Below, piece after piece: positions 16,153 to 25,809 of a stretch of DNA of 64,000 nt. This stretch comes from Pseudomonas migulae NBRC 103157 (GTDB lineage Bacteria > Pseudomonadota > Gammaproteobacteria > Pseudomonadales > Pseudomonadaceae). The DNA is taken from positions 62,001-126,000 of the forward strand of contig NZ_BDAG01000017.1 of the NCBI RefSeq assembly GCF_002091715.1. Reading direction: 5' to 3'. The notes beneath the pieces were generated by a model that was not told where the DNA came from, did no database searches, and saw only the letters and a list, made by a program, of their open reading frames with translations. Each line of letters opens with the position of its first letter. The first letter of the stretch is position 1. Both the position numbers and the translations under genes were made by a program.

Positions 16153-18021
16153 ATGCTGAACAAATACCCTCTGTGGAAATACATTCTGATCCTGGCGGTG
16201 CTGGCGGTCGGTCTGATTTATTCCGCTCCCAATCTATATCCTGATGACCCGGCCATTCAGGTCAGTGGCGCAAGCACTGCGCTGCAAGTCAATCAGGCTG
16301 ATCTGGATCGTGTGAGCGCTGCGCTCAAGGAATCCGGGATCAACGTCAAGGCAGCCACCCTGGCGGCCAACGGCAAGGGCGGTCTGATTCGTCTGACCAA
16401 GGCTGAAGACCAGCTGCCGGCCAAAGACGTCGTGCGCAAGGCGTTGGGTGATGACTACGTCGTTGCACTGAACCTGGCGCAAACCACCCCGCAATGGCTG
16501 CGCAGCCTCGCCGCGCACCCGATGAAGCTGGGTCTGGACTTGTCCGGTGGTGTGCACTTCCTGCTCGAAGTGGACATGGACAAAGCCATCGACGCACGCT
16601 TGAAAGTGTACGAAGGCGATGTGAAGAGCCTGTTGCGTAAAGAGAAACTGCGCTATCGCAGCCTGCCGCAACTCAACGGCGCCATTCAGCTGGGTTTCAG
16701 TGATGAAGCTTCCCGCGAACAGGCCCGCACACTGATCCGCAAGAACTTCAACGATTTCGACATTGTTCCGGCCGACCTCAATGGCCAACCGGTGCTGCGT
16801 CTGGCGATGACCCCGGCCAAGCTGGCGGAAATCCGCGAATACTCCATCAAGCAGAACTTGACCACGGTACGTAACCGCGTCAACGAGCTGGGTGTTGCCG
16901 AACCGATCGTTCAGCGTCAGGGCGCCAACCGCATCGTGGTTGAGCTGCCGGGCGTGCAGGACACCGCAGAAGCCAAGCGTATCCTCGGCAAGACGGCCAA
17001 CCTTGAGTTCCGTCTGGCTGCAGAGCCTGGCGCTTCGAAAGCCACTTCCGAGACGTTCGAGTTCCGTGAAGGCAATCGTCCGCCAGCACAGATCGAGCGT
17101 GGCCTGATCATCACCGGTGACCAGGTGACTGACGCCAAGGCTGGCTTCGGCGAGCATGGCACGCCAGAAGTGAACATCCGCCTGGATGGCCACGGTGGCG
17201 AACTGATGAGCCGTGCGACCCGCAGCAACGTCGGTCGCAGCATGGCGGTGATCTTCATCGAGCAACGTCCGGTCACCACTTACACCAAGCAAGTGGTTAA
17301 CGGCGTCGAGAAAGACGTAGCGGTTCAAACCTTCAAGGAAGAGAAGAAGATCATCAGCCTGGCGACCATCCAGTCGCCGCTGGGTGCTCAATTCCGCATC
17401 ACTGGCCTGAACGGCCAGGGCGAGTCGTCCGAACTGGCGCTGTTGCTGCGTGCCGGTGGTCTGGCTGCACCGATGTACTTCGCTGAAGAGCGCACCATTG
17501 GCCCGAGCCTGGGTGCGGACAACATCGTCAAGGGTATCGATGCATCGCTGTGGGGCATGCTGTTTGTCTCGCTGTTCATCATCGCCATCTACCGCTTCTT
17601 CGGCATCATCGCCACCGTCGCTCTGGCTGTGAACATGGTGCTGCTGCTGGCCCTGATGTCGCTGCTGGGTGCAACGCTGACCTTGCCGGGTATCGCCGGT
17701 ATCGTATTGACCATGGGTATGGCGGTCGACGCCAACGTTCTGATCTTCTCGCGGATTCGTGAAGAGATCGCGGCGGGCATGACCGTACAACGGGCAATCA
17801 ACGAAGGCTTCGGCCGGGCATTTACTGCGATTCTCGACGCCAACCTGACAACTCTGTTGGTCGGCGGGATTCTCTTTGCGATGGGCACAGGTCCAGTCAA
17901 AGGTTTCGCAGTGACCATGTCCCTCGGGATCTTTACCTCGATGTTCACGGCCATCATGGTGACCCGCGCGATGGTCAACCTGATCTTCGGCGGTCGTGAC
18001 TTCAAGAAGTTGTGGATTTAA
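16153..18021 (+). CDS. secD: Protein translocase subunit SecD
   Basis: Uses the proton gradient to help pull exported proteins through SecYEG. 622 residues with an N-terminal membrane helix, a large periplasmic region starting with LGLDLSGGVHFLLEVDM, and the C-terminal six-helix SecDF domain (GIVLTMGMAVDANVLIFSRI). The ATG at 16153 gives the usual MLNKYPLWKY start; a GTG sits one codon ahead. secF follows 9 bases after the stop, so they are co-transcribed. Confidence 0.97.
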   Translation: MLNKYPLWKYILILAVLAVGLIYSAPNLYPDDPAIQVSGASTALQVNQADLDRVSAALKESGINVKAATLAANGKGGLIRLTKAEDQLPAKDVVRKALGDDYVVALNLAQTTPQWLRSLAAHPMKLGLDLSGGVHFLLEVDMDKAIDARLKVYEGDVKSLLRKEKLRYRSLPQLNGAIQLGFSDEASREQARTLIRKNFNDFDIVPADLNGQPVLRLAMTPAKLAEIREYSIKQNLTTVRNRVNELGVAEPIVQRQGANRIVVELPGVQDTAEAKRILGKTANLEFRLAAEPGASKATSETFEFREGNRPPAQIERGLIITGDQVTDAKAGFGEHGTPEVNIRLDGHGGELMSRATRSNVGRSMAVIFIEQRPVTTYTKQVVNGVEKDVAVQTFKEEKKIISLATIQSPLGAQFRITGLNGQGESSELALLLRAGGLAAPMYFAEERTIGPSLGADNIVKGIDASLWGMLFVSLFIIAIYRFFGIIATVALAVNMVLLLALMSLLGATLTLPGIAGIVLTMGMAVDANVLIFSRIREEIAAGMTVQRAINEGFGRAFTAILDANLTTLLVGGILFAMGTGPVKGFAVTMSLGIFTSMFTAIMVTRAMVNLIFGGRDFKKLWI

Positions 18022-18030
18022 GGGGCTGCC

Positions 18031-18945
18031 ATGTTACGTACAATCAACTTCATGGGCGTTCGCAACTTTGCGTTCGGCGTCACATTGTTCCTTACTGCGC
18101 TGGCCTTGTTCAGCGTCGCCACCAAGGGCATGAACTGGGGCCTGGACTTCACCGGCGGTACGCTCATCGAGCTGACCTACGAGCGTCCGGCCGACGTTAC
18201 CAAGGTGCGCGAGCAACTGGCCACTTCGGGTTATCACGAAGCGATCGTGCAGAGCTTCGGTGCTACCACCGATCTGCTGGTGCGCATGCCGGGTGAAGAT
18301 CCGCAGCTGGGCCATCAGGTGGCAGAAGCGCTGCTGAAGGTCGGCGGCGACAACCCGGCCTCGGTCAAGCGCGTTGAGTTCGTCGGCCCTCAGGTCGGTG
18401 AAGAGCTTCGCGACCAGGGCGGCCTCGGCATGCTGATGGCGCTGGGTGGCATTCTGATCTACCTGGCTTTCCGCTTTCAGTGGAAGTTTGCGGTCGGTGC
18501 GATCGTGTCCTTGATCCACGACGTGATCGTGACCATCGGTATCCTGTCGTTCTTCCAGATCACCTTCGACCTGACGGTATTGGCGGCGGTGCTGGCGATC
18601 ATCGGTTACTCGCTCAACGACACCATCGTGGTATTCGACCGGGTTCGTGAGAACTTCCGTGTGCTGCGCAAGGCCAGCCTGATCGAGAACATCAACATCT
18701 CGACCACGCAAACCCTGCTGCGGACCATGGCGACGTCGATCTCCACGTTGCTGGCGATCGCGGCCCTGCTGTTCTTCGGCGGCGATAACCTGTTCGGCTT
18801 CTCCATCGCCCTGTTTATCGGTGTTCTGGCGGGTACTTACTCGTCGATCTACATCGCGAACGTGGTGCTAATCTGGCTGAACCTGAGCACCGAGGACCTG
18901 ATTCCTCCTGTGGCCACTGACAAGGAAGTCGACGACCGTCCATAA
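18031..18945 (+). CDS. secF: Protein translocase subunit SecF
   Basis: Partner of SecD in protein export. 304 residues: first helix (VTLFLTALALFSVA), then GMNWGLDFTGGTLIEL typical of SecF, and the membrane domain with IGYSLNDTIVVFDRVREN. Starts nine bases after secD; a strong terminator at 18973-19006 closes the unit. Confidence 0.97.
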   Translation: MLRTINFMGVRNFAFGVTLFLTALALFSVATKGMNWGLDFTGGTLIELTYERPADVTKVREQLATSGYHEAIVQSFGATTDLLVRMPGEDPQLGHQVAEALLKVGGDNPASVKRVEFVGPQVGEELRDQGGLGMLMALGGILIYLAFRFQWKFAVGAIVSLIHDVIVTIGILSFFQITFDLTVLAAVLAIIGYSLNDTIVVFDRVRENFRVLRKASLIENINISTTQTLLRTMATSISTLLAIAALLFFGGDNLFGFSIALFIGVLAGTYSSIYIANVVLIWLNLSTEDLIPPVATDKEVDDRP

Positions 18946-18972
18946 CGGCCTCGCATTCCCCGCTGTCAGCCC

Positions 18973-19006
18973 AAAAAGGCGCGAGTTGAACTCGCGCCTT
19001 TTTTTG
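18973..19006 (+). terminator. Terminator after secF
   Basis: AAAAAGGCGCGAGTT and AACTCGCGCCTTTTTTT form a long GC-rich stem followed by T. Symmetric, so it could also work in the other direction. Confidence 0.9.
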
Positions 19007-19064
19007 TGCTCCAAGGCTGGGAGAAGCGCGGACATGTTCCGCGGGTGATGGTCAGGAGGTTCAT

Positions 19065-19616
19065 GTGAACAAGTCGATGCTGGTTGGTGCTGTACTGGGT
19101 GCTGTCGGTGTGACTGCCGGGGGTGCTGTGGCCACCTACAGTCTGGTTAAAAATAACGGCCCGGAGTATGCGCAAGTACTCGCCGTTGAGCCGGTCAAGA
19201 CGCAAATCAAGACTCCACGTGAAGTGTGCAAGGATGTAGCAGTGACTCGGCAAGCGCCGGTGAAAGATCAACACCAGATTGCCGGTACGGTGGTAGGTGC
19301 ACTGGCAGGTGGTCTGCTGGGTAATCAGATCGGCGGCGGCACCGGCAAGAAAATTGCCACGGTTGCGGGCGCGGTCGGTGGTGGTTATGCAGGCAACAAA
19401 GTTCAGGAAGGTATGCAGGAACGTGACACCTACACCACGACGCAGACTCGCTGTAATACAGTGAATGACATCAGCGACAAGGTTGTAGGTTATGACGTTC
19501 GTTATTCGCTGGATGGCAAGGAAGGCAAGGTGCGGATGGATCGCGATCCGGGCAACCAGATTCCGGTCGACAAGGAAGGCAAGCTGATTCTGGGGCAGAA
19601 CGAACAGAATCGCTAA
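19065..19616 (+). CDS. Glycine-zipper 2TM domain outer-envelope protein
   Basis: 183 residues. An N-terminal hydrophobic anchor (LVGAVLGAVGVTAGGAVATY) is followed by a glycine-zipper segment (TVVGALAGGLLGNQIGGGTG, then VGGGYAGNKVQEGM) as in the 17-kDa surface antigen/SlyB/YMGG families. A small C-terminal domain (VVGYDVRYSLDGKEGKVRMD) follows. It probably sits in the periplasm or membrane; the exact role is unknown. The start is GTG at 19065 with AGGAGG 6 bases ahead. It has its own terminator. Confidence 0.85.
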   Translation: MNKSMLVGAVLGAVGVTAGGAVATYSLVKNNGPEYAQVLAVEPVKTQIKTPREVCKDVAVTRQAPVKDQHQIAGTVVGALAGGLLGNQIGGGTGKKIATVAGAVGGGYAGNKVQEGMQERDTYTTTQTRCNTVNDISDKVVGYDVRYSLDGKEGKVRMDRDPGNQIPVDKEGKLILGQNEQNR

Positions 19617-19642
19617 CTACTCAGGTTCAAGAGTCAAAAAAG

Positions 19643-19667
19643 AAGCACCCTGCGGGGTGCTTTTTTT
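19643..19667 (+). terminator. Terminator after the glycine-zipper gene
   Basis: GCACCC/GGGTGC stem within AAGCACCCTGCGGGGTGCTT, followed by seven T. Confidence 0.9.
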
Positions 19668-19699
19668 GTGCCCGGAATTCATGCATCACCACAAATCCC

Positions 19700-19790
19700 T
19701 GTAGGAGCCGGCTTGCTGGCGATAGCGGTGTAACAGTCGACATGAATGTTGAATGTCCGACCGCTATCGCCAGCAAGCCGGCTCCTACAA
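19700..19790. repeat. Inverted REP pair (REPIN)
   Basis: GTAGGAGCCGGCTTGCTGGC GATAGCGG and its reverse complement CCGCTATCGCCAGCAAGCCG GCTCCTAC enclose about 35 bases. This is the two-copy inverted form typical of mobile REPINs in Pseudomonas. Confidence 0.88.
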
Positions 19791-19827
19791 GGGGGCGATG
19801 GTGTTCTAGGGGTGGATTTCCAGGCAT

Positions 19828-19856
19828 AAAAAAAGCACCCCGAAGGGTGCTTTTTT
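19828..19856 (-). terminator. Terminator after suhB (bidirectional)
   Basis: AAAAAAAGCACCC and GGGTGCTTTTTT flank CGAA. It has T-runs on both strands and lies just past the suhB stop on the minus strand. Confidence 0.88.
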
Positions 19857-19868
19857 GTCGCTGCGAGC

Positions 19869-20687
19869 TTAGCGCTTCAGCGAGGCCGGCAGGTGCGGCT
19901 GGATCGCCGTCAGCACTGCCTTGAAGCACTTGGTGTTACCGGCAACGATGTGGCCTTTCTCGAGGAAATCGTGACTGCCGGTGAAGTCGCTCACCAAACC
20001 GCCGGCTTCCTGGATCAGCAGGGCGCCTGCAGCCATGTCCCACTCGGACAGGCCCGACTCCCAGAATGCATCGAAACGACCGGCTGCTACGTAAGCCAGG
20101 TCCAGGCTCGCCGAGCCAGCACGGCGGATGCCGGCAGTCTGGCCAACCAGGGCGCGGAACATGCCCAGGTAGTTGTCGAGGTTGTCCATCTGATCGTCAC
20201 GGAACGGGAAGCCAGTACCCAGCAGGGCGCCGTCCAGGCTGGTGCGGCCGCTGACGCGCAGGCGACGACCGTTCAGTTGAGCGCCGCGACCACGGCTGGC
20301 GGTGAATTCTTCCTGGCGAACCGGGTCCAGAACAACAGCGTGTTCCAGGCGACCGCGGTATTTGCAGGCGATGCTGACTGCGAAGTGAGGAATGCCGCGC
20401 AGGAAGTTGGTGGTGCCGTCCAGCGGATCGATGATCCACAGGTATTCTTCGCCTTCGATCCCGGTGCCGGCGTGCATGCCGGTTTCTTCACCCATGATCG
20501 AGTGGTTCGGGTAAGCCTTGCGCAGCGCGTCGATGATTTTCTGTTCAGCGGCGCGATCCACCTCGGATACGTAATCCTTGGCGTCTTTTTCGTCGACCTT
20601 GATGGTATCCAGGCGCTCGATGGAGCGGAAGATCAATTCACTGGCGCTGCGGGCGGCGCGCAGCGCGATATTCAGCATGGGCTGCAT
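19869..20687 (-). CDS. suhB: Inositol-1-monophosphatase family protein SuhB
   Basis: 272 residues of the lithium-sensitive inositol monophosphatase family: ETGMHAGTGIEGEEYLWIID, the metal-binding core WIIDPLDGTTNFLRG, and WDMAAGALLIQEAGG near the end. In gammaproteobacteria SuhB also acts in rRNA transcription antitermination and RNA metabolism. It is divergent from trmJ, with a shared 145-base promoter gap. Confidence 0.95.
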   Translation of the reverse strand: MQPMLNIALRAARSASELIFRSIERLDTIKVDEKDAKDYVSEVDRAAEQKIIDALRKAYPNHSIMGEETGMHAGTGIEGEEYLWIIDPLDGTTNFLRGIPHFAVSIACKYRGRLEHAVVLDPVRQEEFTASRGRGAQLNGRRLRVSGRTSLDGALLGTGFPFRDDQMDNLDNYLGMFRALVGQTAGIRRAGSASLDLAYVAAGRFDAFWESGLSEWDMAAGALLIQEAGGLVSDFTGSHDFLEKGHIVAGNTKCFKAVLTAIQPHLPASLKR

Positions 20688-20832
20688 GGATGTGTCACCT
20701 AAGGTTGTTAAAGAAAGCCGGGCATTCTATCAGAACTTTTCTACAGGTGAAGGTTGGTGTTCGCTTTCATAGCTTAACGGTAGGATGAACTGTAAGATTC
20801 TGCTCCCAAAATTGTGTTCGAGAACGCCTCCC

Positions 20833-21603
20833 GTGCTGCATAACATTCGTGTCGTCCTGGTCAATACCAGCCACCCCGGCAATATCGGCGGGGCTGCGCG
20901 TGCCATGAAGAACATGGGCCTGTCGCGGCTGGTGCTGGTCGAACCGCGTTTGTTCCCGCACCACGAAGCCGATGCGCGAGCCTCCGGCGCCGGGGACATC
21001 CTTGAAAACGCGCAAGTCGTCGCCACCTTGGAAGATGCCTTGGTCGGCTGCAATCTGGTGCTGGGCACCAGCGCCCGTGATCGTCGCATTCCCTGGCCGT
21101 TGCTCGATCCACGCGAATGCGGGACGAAAGTGGTCGAGGAGGCGGGGCAGGGCGCGGAAATCGCACTGGTATTCGGTCGCGAAGATTCCGGTTTGACCAA
21201 TGAAGAGCTGCAGCGATGTCATTATCACGTGCACATCCCGTCAGACCCTGAGTTCAGCTCGCTGAACCTTGGGGCAGCGGTGCAGGTGTTGAGCTATGAA
21301 GTTCGCATGTCCTGGCTGGCGGCCGAAGGTCAGCCGAGCAAGGTCGAGAAGGAAGAAGTGGCCTCCGTCAAAAGCGCTGAGCTGGCGACCATGGATGAGC
21401 TGGAGCGGTTCTATGAACACCTGGAACAAACCCTGGTGGCCATTGAATTCCTCGATCCGGAAAAGCCACGGCACTTGATGGCGCGCCTGCGTCGGTTGTA
21501 CGGACGAAGCTCGGTCAGCCGGGCGGAAATGAATATATTGCGTGGCATCCTCACGGAAACCCAGAAAGCGGCCCGTGGTGAGCTTCTAAAGCGGAAGGAT
21601 TAA
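20833..21603 (+). CDS. trmJ: tRNA (cytidine/uridine-2'-O-)-methyltransferase TrmJ
   Basis: Methylates the 2'-O of position 32 in tRNAs. SPOUT (trefoil-knot) motifs are clear: [20 protein letters not shown] near the N-terminus, [15 protein letters not shown], and [24 protein letters not shown] start at 20833 ([11 protein letters not shown]) gives the family-length 256 residues. The frame extends to an ATG at 20785, but that 16-residue extension is not typical. It runs into cysE with no gap. Confidence 0.93.
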   Translation: MLHNIRVVLVNTSHPGNIGGAARAMKNMGLSRLVLVEPRLFPHHEADARASGAGDILENAQVVATLEDALVGCNLVLGTSARDRRIPWPLLDPRECGTKVVEEAGQGAEIALVFGREDSGLTNEELQRCHYHVHIPSDPEFSSLNLGAAVQVLSYEVRMSWLAAEGQPSKVEKEEVASVKSAELATMDELERFYEHLEQTLVAIEFLDPEKPRHLMARLRRLYGRSSVSRAEMNILRGILTETQKAARGELLKRKD

Positions 21604-21605
21604 TG

Positions 21606-22382
21606 ATGTTCGAGCGTTTGCGTGAAGATATCCAGAGTGTTTTCCATCGTGACCCGGCGGCGCGTAACGCTTTTGAAGTCCTGACTTGCTACCCGGGCAT
21701 GCACGCCATCTGGATCCATCGCCTGTCGGCAGCCTTGTGGCGTGCCGAGCTGAAATGGCTGGCGCGGCTGGTGTCGAACTTCGGTCGCTGGTTGACCGGG
21801 ATCGAGATTCATCCGGGTGCCAAGGTGGGTCGGCGCTTCTTTATTGACCATGGCATGGGCATTGTCATCGGTGAAACTGCAGAGATCGGCAACGATGTCA
21901 CCCTTTATCAAGGTGTGACTCTCGGTGGCACCAGCTGGAATAAAGGCAAGCGTCACCCGACTCTGGAAGATGGGGTTGTGGTGGGTGCCGGTGCCAAGGT
22001 GCTCGGCCCGTTCACCGTTGGCGCGGGTGCCAAGGTTGGTTCCAATGCCGTGGTGACCAAGGCTGTGCCGGCCGGCGCGACTGTCGTCGGCATTCCAGGG
22101 CGGATCATCGTCAAATCCGACGAAGAGCAGGATGCCAGGCGCAAGGCAATGGCCGAGAAGATTGGCTTTGATGCCTACGGTGTTGGCGAAGACATGCCGG
22201 ACCCGGTGGCGCGCGCCATCAATCAGTTGCTTGATCATCTGCAGGCAGTTGATGGTCGTCTGGAGGGGATGTGCGGGGCGCTGAAGGATCTGGGCAGCAA
22301 TTACTGTGCGAAAGATCTGCCTGAGCTGCGCGAAGAAGATTTCGCCTGTGTGAAGGACAAGGATCAGAGTCAGGCCAGCTAA
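21606..22382 (+). CDS. cysE: Serine O-acetyltransferase
   Basis: Makes O-acetylserine from serine and acetyl-CoA for cysteine synthesis. 258 residues: N-terminal helical domain ([20 protein letters not shown]), then the left-handed beta-helix hexapeptide repeats ([49 protein letters not shown]). An ATG also lies directly before it at 21603, overlapping the trmJ stop. Next to the isc operon it fits a cysteine supply role for IscS. Confidence 0.95.
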   Translation: MFERLREDIQSVFHRDPAARNAFEVLTCYPGMHAIWIHRLSAALWRAELKWLARLVSNFGRWLTGIEIHPGAKVGRRFFIDHGMGIVIGETAEIGNDVTLYQGVTLGGTSWNKGKRHPTLEDGVVVGAGAKVLGPFTVGAGAKVGSNAVVTKAVPAGATVVGIPGRIIVKSDEEQDARRKAMAEKIGFDAYGVGEDMPDPVARAINQLLDHLQAVDGRLEGMCGALKDLGSNYCAKDLPELREEDFACVKDKDQSQAS

Positions 22383-22396
22383 ACCGAGTTGGCCCC

Positions 22397-22490
22397 TTCG
22401 CGAGCAAGCCCGCTCCCACATTGAATCTCCAGTGGCCATAGATTTTGTGTGCGACGAAGATCCCATGTGGGGGCGGGCTTGCTCGCGAAG
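22397..22490. repeat. Inverted REP pair (REPIN)
   Basis: TTCGCGAGCAAGCCCGCTCC CACA and TGTGGGGGCGGGCTTGCTCG CGAA face each other across about 45 bases between cysE and the isc promoter. Confidence 0.88.
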
Positions 22491-22584
22491 AACGGCAACG
22501 CGCATTCGCTGGCTGTAACCGCCCCGCCTTTGCTATGATGCTGCCGCTCTTTTGCGGGTAATCCTGACTAAAGTACTAGGTCTT

Positions 22585-22617
22585 ATAGTTGACTTAAATA
22601 CTCGGGAATTGCATACT
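22585..22617 (+). promoter_or_regulatory. isc operon promoter with IscR type-1 site
   Basis: TTGACT (22589-22594) and CATACT (22612-22617) are spaced 17 bases apart as -35 and -10. The 25 bases from 22585 fit the known IscR type-1 box (ATA-x4-GACT-x5-AGTC-like, here ATAGTTGACTTAAATACTCG then GGAAT) and cover the -35. [2Fe-2S]-IscR would therefore repress the operon, which is the known autoregulation. Confidence 0.8.
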
Positions 22618-22648
22618 CGCCCCATTCCGAACTCCGTGGTAATTGTCC

Positions 22649-23140
22649 ATGCGACTGACTACAAAAGGCCGATACGCCGTGACCGCCATGCTCGATCTGG
22701 CGTTGCACGCGCAGCACGGGCCGGTGTCCCTGGCCGATATCTCCGAGCGCCAAGGCATCTCCCTGTCCTACCTCGAACAGCTTTTCGCCAAGTTGCGCCG
22801 CAGCAATCTGGTATCGAGCGTCCGTGGTCCGGGTGGCGGCTACCAGCTGTCCCGCGACATGCAGGGCATTCAGGTTGCCCAGGTGATCGATGCGGTAAAC
22901 GAATCGGTCGATGCCACCAAGTGCCAGGGCCAGGGCGATTGCCATCAAGGCGACACCTGCCTGACTCACCACTTGTGGTGCGATCTGAGCCTGCAGATTC
23001 ACGAGTTTCTGAGCGGTATCAGCTTGGCTGACCTTGTCACTCGCCGTGAGGTACAAGAAGTAGCCCAGCGTCAGGACCAGCGCCGTTGCAACAGCAAGGC
23101 GCCACGCCTGGACAAGATTGAAGCGTCCGCCGTCGAATGA
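22649..23140 (+). CDS. iscR: Fe-S cluster-sensing transcription factor IscR
   Basis: Rrf2-family repressor of the isc operon. 163 residues: winged-helix domain beginning [19 protein letters not shown], with [11 protein letters not shown] and [10 protein letters not shown], then the cluster ligands Cys92, Cys98 and Cys104 ([14 protein letters not shown]) and His107. The ATG at 22649 gives the standard N-terminus. First gene of the isc operon. Confidence 0.97.
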   Translation: MRLTTKGRYAVTAMLDLALHAQHGPVSLADISERQGISLSYLEQLFAKLRRSNLVSSVRGPGGGYQLSRDMQGIQVAQVIDAVNESVDATKCQGQGDCHQGDTCLTHHLWCDLSLQIHEFLSGISLADLVTRREVQEVAQRQDQRRCNSKAPRLDKIEASAVE

Positions 23141-23190
23141 CAGCCAAAGAGCTAGCGGCACGCCAGCCAGCCTGATTTAGGAGATAGTCC

Positions 23191-24405
23191 ATGAAATTGC
23201 CGATTTACCTTGATTACTCTGCGACCACCCCGGTTGATCCGCGTGTTGCGCAAAAAATGAGTGAATGCCTGCTGGTCGACGGAAACTTCGGTAACCCGGC
23301 GTCCCGTTCCCACGTGTTCGGCTGGAAAGCTGAGGAGTCCGTCGAAAACGCTCGTCGTCAGGTCGCAGACCTGGTCAACGCCGACCCGCGTGAAATCGTC
23401 TGGACCTCCGGTGCCACCGAATCCGACAACCTGGCAATCAAGGGTGCGGCGCATTTCTATGCGACCAAAGGCAAACACCTGATCACCACCAAGATTGAGC
23501 ACAAGGCTGTCCTCGACACCATGCGCCAACTGGAGCGTGAAGGCTTCGAAGTGACCTACATCGAGCCTCGCACCGATGGTCTGGTTACGCCTGAAATGAT
23601 CGAAGCAGCCCTGCGTGACGACACCATTCTGGTTTCGGTCATGCACGTGAACAACGAAATCGGCACCATCAACGACATCGCGGCCATCGGCGAACTGACC
23701 CGCTCCAAGGGCATCCTGTTCCACGTCGACGCCGCTCAGTCCACTGGCAAGGTCGAGATCGACCTGCAGAAGCTGAAAGTCGACATGATGTCGTTCTCCG
23801 CCCACAAAACTTACGGCCCTAAAGGCATCGGCGCGCTGTACGTCAGCCGCAAGCCGCGTGTTCGCATCGAAGCGACCATGCACGGCGGCGGTCACGAGCG
23901 CGGCATGCGTTCCGGCACCCTGGCGACCCACCAGATCGTCGGCATGGGCGAAGCCTTCCGCGTAGCCAAGGAAGACATGGCTGCCGAGAACGTACGCATC
24001 AAAGCCCTGAGCGACCGTTTCTTCAAGCAGGTCGAAGACCTGGAAGAGCTGTACGTCAACGGCAGCATGACCGCTCGCGTTCCGCACAACCTGAACCTGA
24101 GCTTCAACTACGTTGAAGGCGAGTCGCTGATCATGGCGCTCAAGGATCTGGCGGTTTCGTCCGGCTCGGCTTGCACCTCGGCTTCGCTGGAGCCTTCGTA
24201 CGTACTGCGCGCACTGGGCCGCAACGACGAACTGGCACACAGCTCGATCCGCTTCACCTTCGGTCGTTTCACCACCGAAGAAGAAATCGACTACGCCGCG
24301 CAGAAAGTCTGCGAGGCCGTTACCAAGCTGCGCGCTCTGTCGCCGCTGTGGGACATGTACAAAGACGGTGTCGACATTTCGAAAATCGAGTGGGCGGCAC
24401 ACTGA
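23191..24405 (+). CDS. iscS: Cysteine desulfurase IscS
   Basis: PLP enzyme that takes sulfur from cysteine for Fe-S clusters and tRNA thiolation. 404 residues, the family length. Seen: [14 protein letters not shown] at the N-terminus, [15 protein letters not shown], the PLP lysine in [13 protein letters not shown], and the mobile-loop cysteine in [24 protein letters not shown] stands before the ATG. Second gene of the operon, 50 bases after iscR. Confidence 0.98.
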   Translation: MKLPIYLDYSATTPVDPRVAQKMSECLLVDGNFGNPASRSHVFGWKAEESVENARRQVADLVNADPREIVWTSGATESDNLAIKGAAHFYATKGKHLITTKIEHKAVLDTMRQLEREGFEVTYIEPRTDGLVTPEMIEAALRDDTILVSVMHVNNEIGTINDIAAIGELTRSKGILFHVDAAQSTGKVEIDLQKLKVDMMSFSAHKTYGPKGIGALYVSRKPRVRIEATMHGGGHERGMRSGTLATHQIVGMGEAFRVAKEDMAAENVRIKALSDRFFKQVEDLEELYVNGSMTARVPHNLNLSFNYVEGESLIMALKDLAVSSGSACTSASLEPSYVLRALGRNDELAHSSIRFTFGRFTTEEEIDYAAQKVCEAVTKLRALSPLWDMYKDGVDISKIEWAAH

Positions 24406-24490
24406 TTTCAAGTCGCCGCAAACCAGCCCTGTCGAACCCAGGTTCGCAGGGCTTCAAGAGCGACTCTCTGATGAGTGAGGATTAAGAATC

Positions 24491-24877
24491 ATGGCTTACA
24501 GCGAAAAGGTCATCGACCACTACGAAAACCCGCGTAACGTCGGCAAGATGGACGCGGAAGACCCGGATGTCGGCACCGGCATGGTCGGCGCCCCGGCGTG
24601 CGGCGACGTGATGCGCCTGCAGATCAAGGTCAACGAGCAAGGCATCATCGAAGACGCCAAGTTCAAGACTTACGGTTGCGGTTCTGCTATCGCTTCCAGC
24701 TCCCTGGCGACCGAGTGGATGAAAGGCAAGACTCTGGATGAAGCAGAGACCATCAAAAACACTCAGCTGGCCGAAGAACTGGCCTTGCCGCCAGTGAAAA
24801 TTCACTGCTCCGTACTTGCTGAAGACGCTATCAAAGCGGCCGTTCGCGACTACAAGCAGAAGAAAGGCTTGATCTGA
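24491..24877 (+). CDS. iscU: Fe-S cluster scaffold IscU
   Basis: Scaffold on which IscS sulfur and iron are assembled. 128 residues with three conserved ligand cysteines: VGAPACGDVM, TYGCGSAIASSS and IHCSVLAEDAIKAA, plus the LPPVK motif recognised by HscA (LALPPVKIHC). Lies between iscS and iscA in the normal order. Confidence 0.98.
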   Translation: MAYSEKVIDHYENPRNVGKMDAEDPDVGTGMVGAPACGDVMRLQIKVNEQGIIEDAKFKTYGCGSAIASSSLATEWMKGKTLDEAETIKNTQLAEELALPPVKIHCSVLAEDAIKAAVRDYKQKKGLI

Positions 24878-24904
24878 TTTTTGGCGACGAGTAAGGAGTC
24901 ACCG

Positions 24905-25228
24905 ATGGCTATCAGCATGACAGAAGCGGCTGCTCAACACGTGCGACGCTCCCTCAACGGGCGCGGCAAAGGTGAAGGGATACGTCTGGGTGTTCGCACC
25001 ACGGGCTGTTCCGGCCTTGCCTACGTGCTGGAGTTTGTCGACGAGGTGGTTGCAGAGGACCAGGTGTTCGAAAGTCACGGCGAAAAAGTGATCATCGACC
25101 CGAAAAGCCTGGCCTACCTGGACGGCACCGAGCTCGATTTCGTCAAGGAAGGGTTGAACGAAGGCTTCAAGTTCAACAACCCCAACGTACGCGGTGAATG
25201 TGGCTGCGGCGAAAGCTTCAATATCTGA
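24905..25228 (+). CDS. iscA: A-type Fe-S carrier IscA
   Basis: Carries iron or clusters to targets. 107 residues with the three A-type cysteines: [15 protein letters not shown] and [11 protein letters not shown] at the C-terminus. The ATG at 24905 has AAGGAG seven bases ahead; an upstream in-frame ATG at 24881 lacks that and overlaps the iscU trailer. Confidence 0.97.
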   Translation: MAISMTEAAAQHVRRSLNGRGKGEGIRLGVRTTGCSGLAYVLEFVDEVVAEDQVFESHGEKVIIDPKSLAYLDGTELDFVKEGLNEGFKFNNPNVRGECGCGESFNI

Positions 25229-25236
25229 GGCTACTT

Positions 25237-25758
25237 GTGGGTACTCCTTGTCATTTCGCTTTATTCGAGCTGCAACCGAGTTTCAATCTGGACCTCGACC
25301 AGCTGGCTACGCGCTACCGTGAGTTGGCGCGCAGTGTTCATCCGGACCGTTTTGCGGACGCTTCCGAGCGCGAGCAGCGTCTGGCGCTAGAGCAATCCGC
25401 GAGCCTCAACGAGGCCTACCAGACGCTCAAAAGTCCCCCGAAGCGCGCGCGATACCTGCTCGCTTTGAATGGTGGCGAGCTGCCGCTGGAGGTCACGGTG
25501 CATGATCCGGCGTTTCTCCTGCAGCAGATGGAGTTGCGTGAAGAGCTCGAAGACCTGCAAGACAGCGCCGACATGGCCGGTATTGCAGCGTTCAAGCGTC
25601 GCCTGAAAACCGCGCAGGATGAACTGAACCAAAGCTTCGCAGCCTGTTGGAATGACGCAGCGCAACGTGAGCAGGCCGAACGCCTGATGCGGCGCATGCA
25701 GTTCCTCGACAAGCTCACCTACGAAGTGCGCCAGTTAGAAGAGCGCCTCGACGATTAA
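25237..25758 (+). CDS. hscB: Fe-S assembly co-chaperone HscB
   Basis: J-protein that delivers IscU to HscA. 173 residues with the J-domain signature ([15 protein letters not shown], containing HPD) and a C-terminal three-helix IscU-binding domain ([14 protein letters not shown]). Start is GTG at 25237, eight bases after the iscA stop, which gives the family N-terminus [15 protein letters not shown]. Confidence 0.95.
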   Translation: MGTPCHFALFELQPSFNLDLDQLATRYRELARSVHPDRFADASEREQRLALEQSASLNEAYQTLKSPPKRARYLLALNGGELPLEVTVHDPAFLLQQMELREELEDLQDSADMAGIAAFKRRLKTAQDELNQSFAACWNDAAQREQAERLMRRMQFLDKLTYEVRQLEERLDD

Positions 25759-25809
25759 CCCAGTGCCGCTCCGGTCGCACGCCTGATATACAGATAAGTC
25801 CTGATCACG

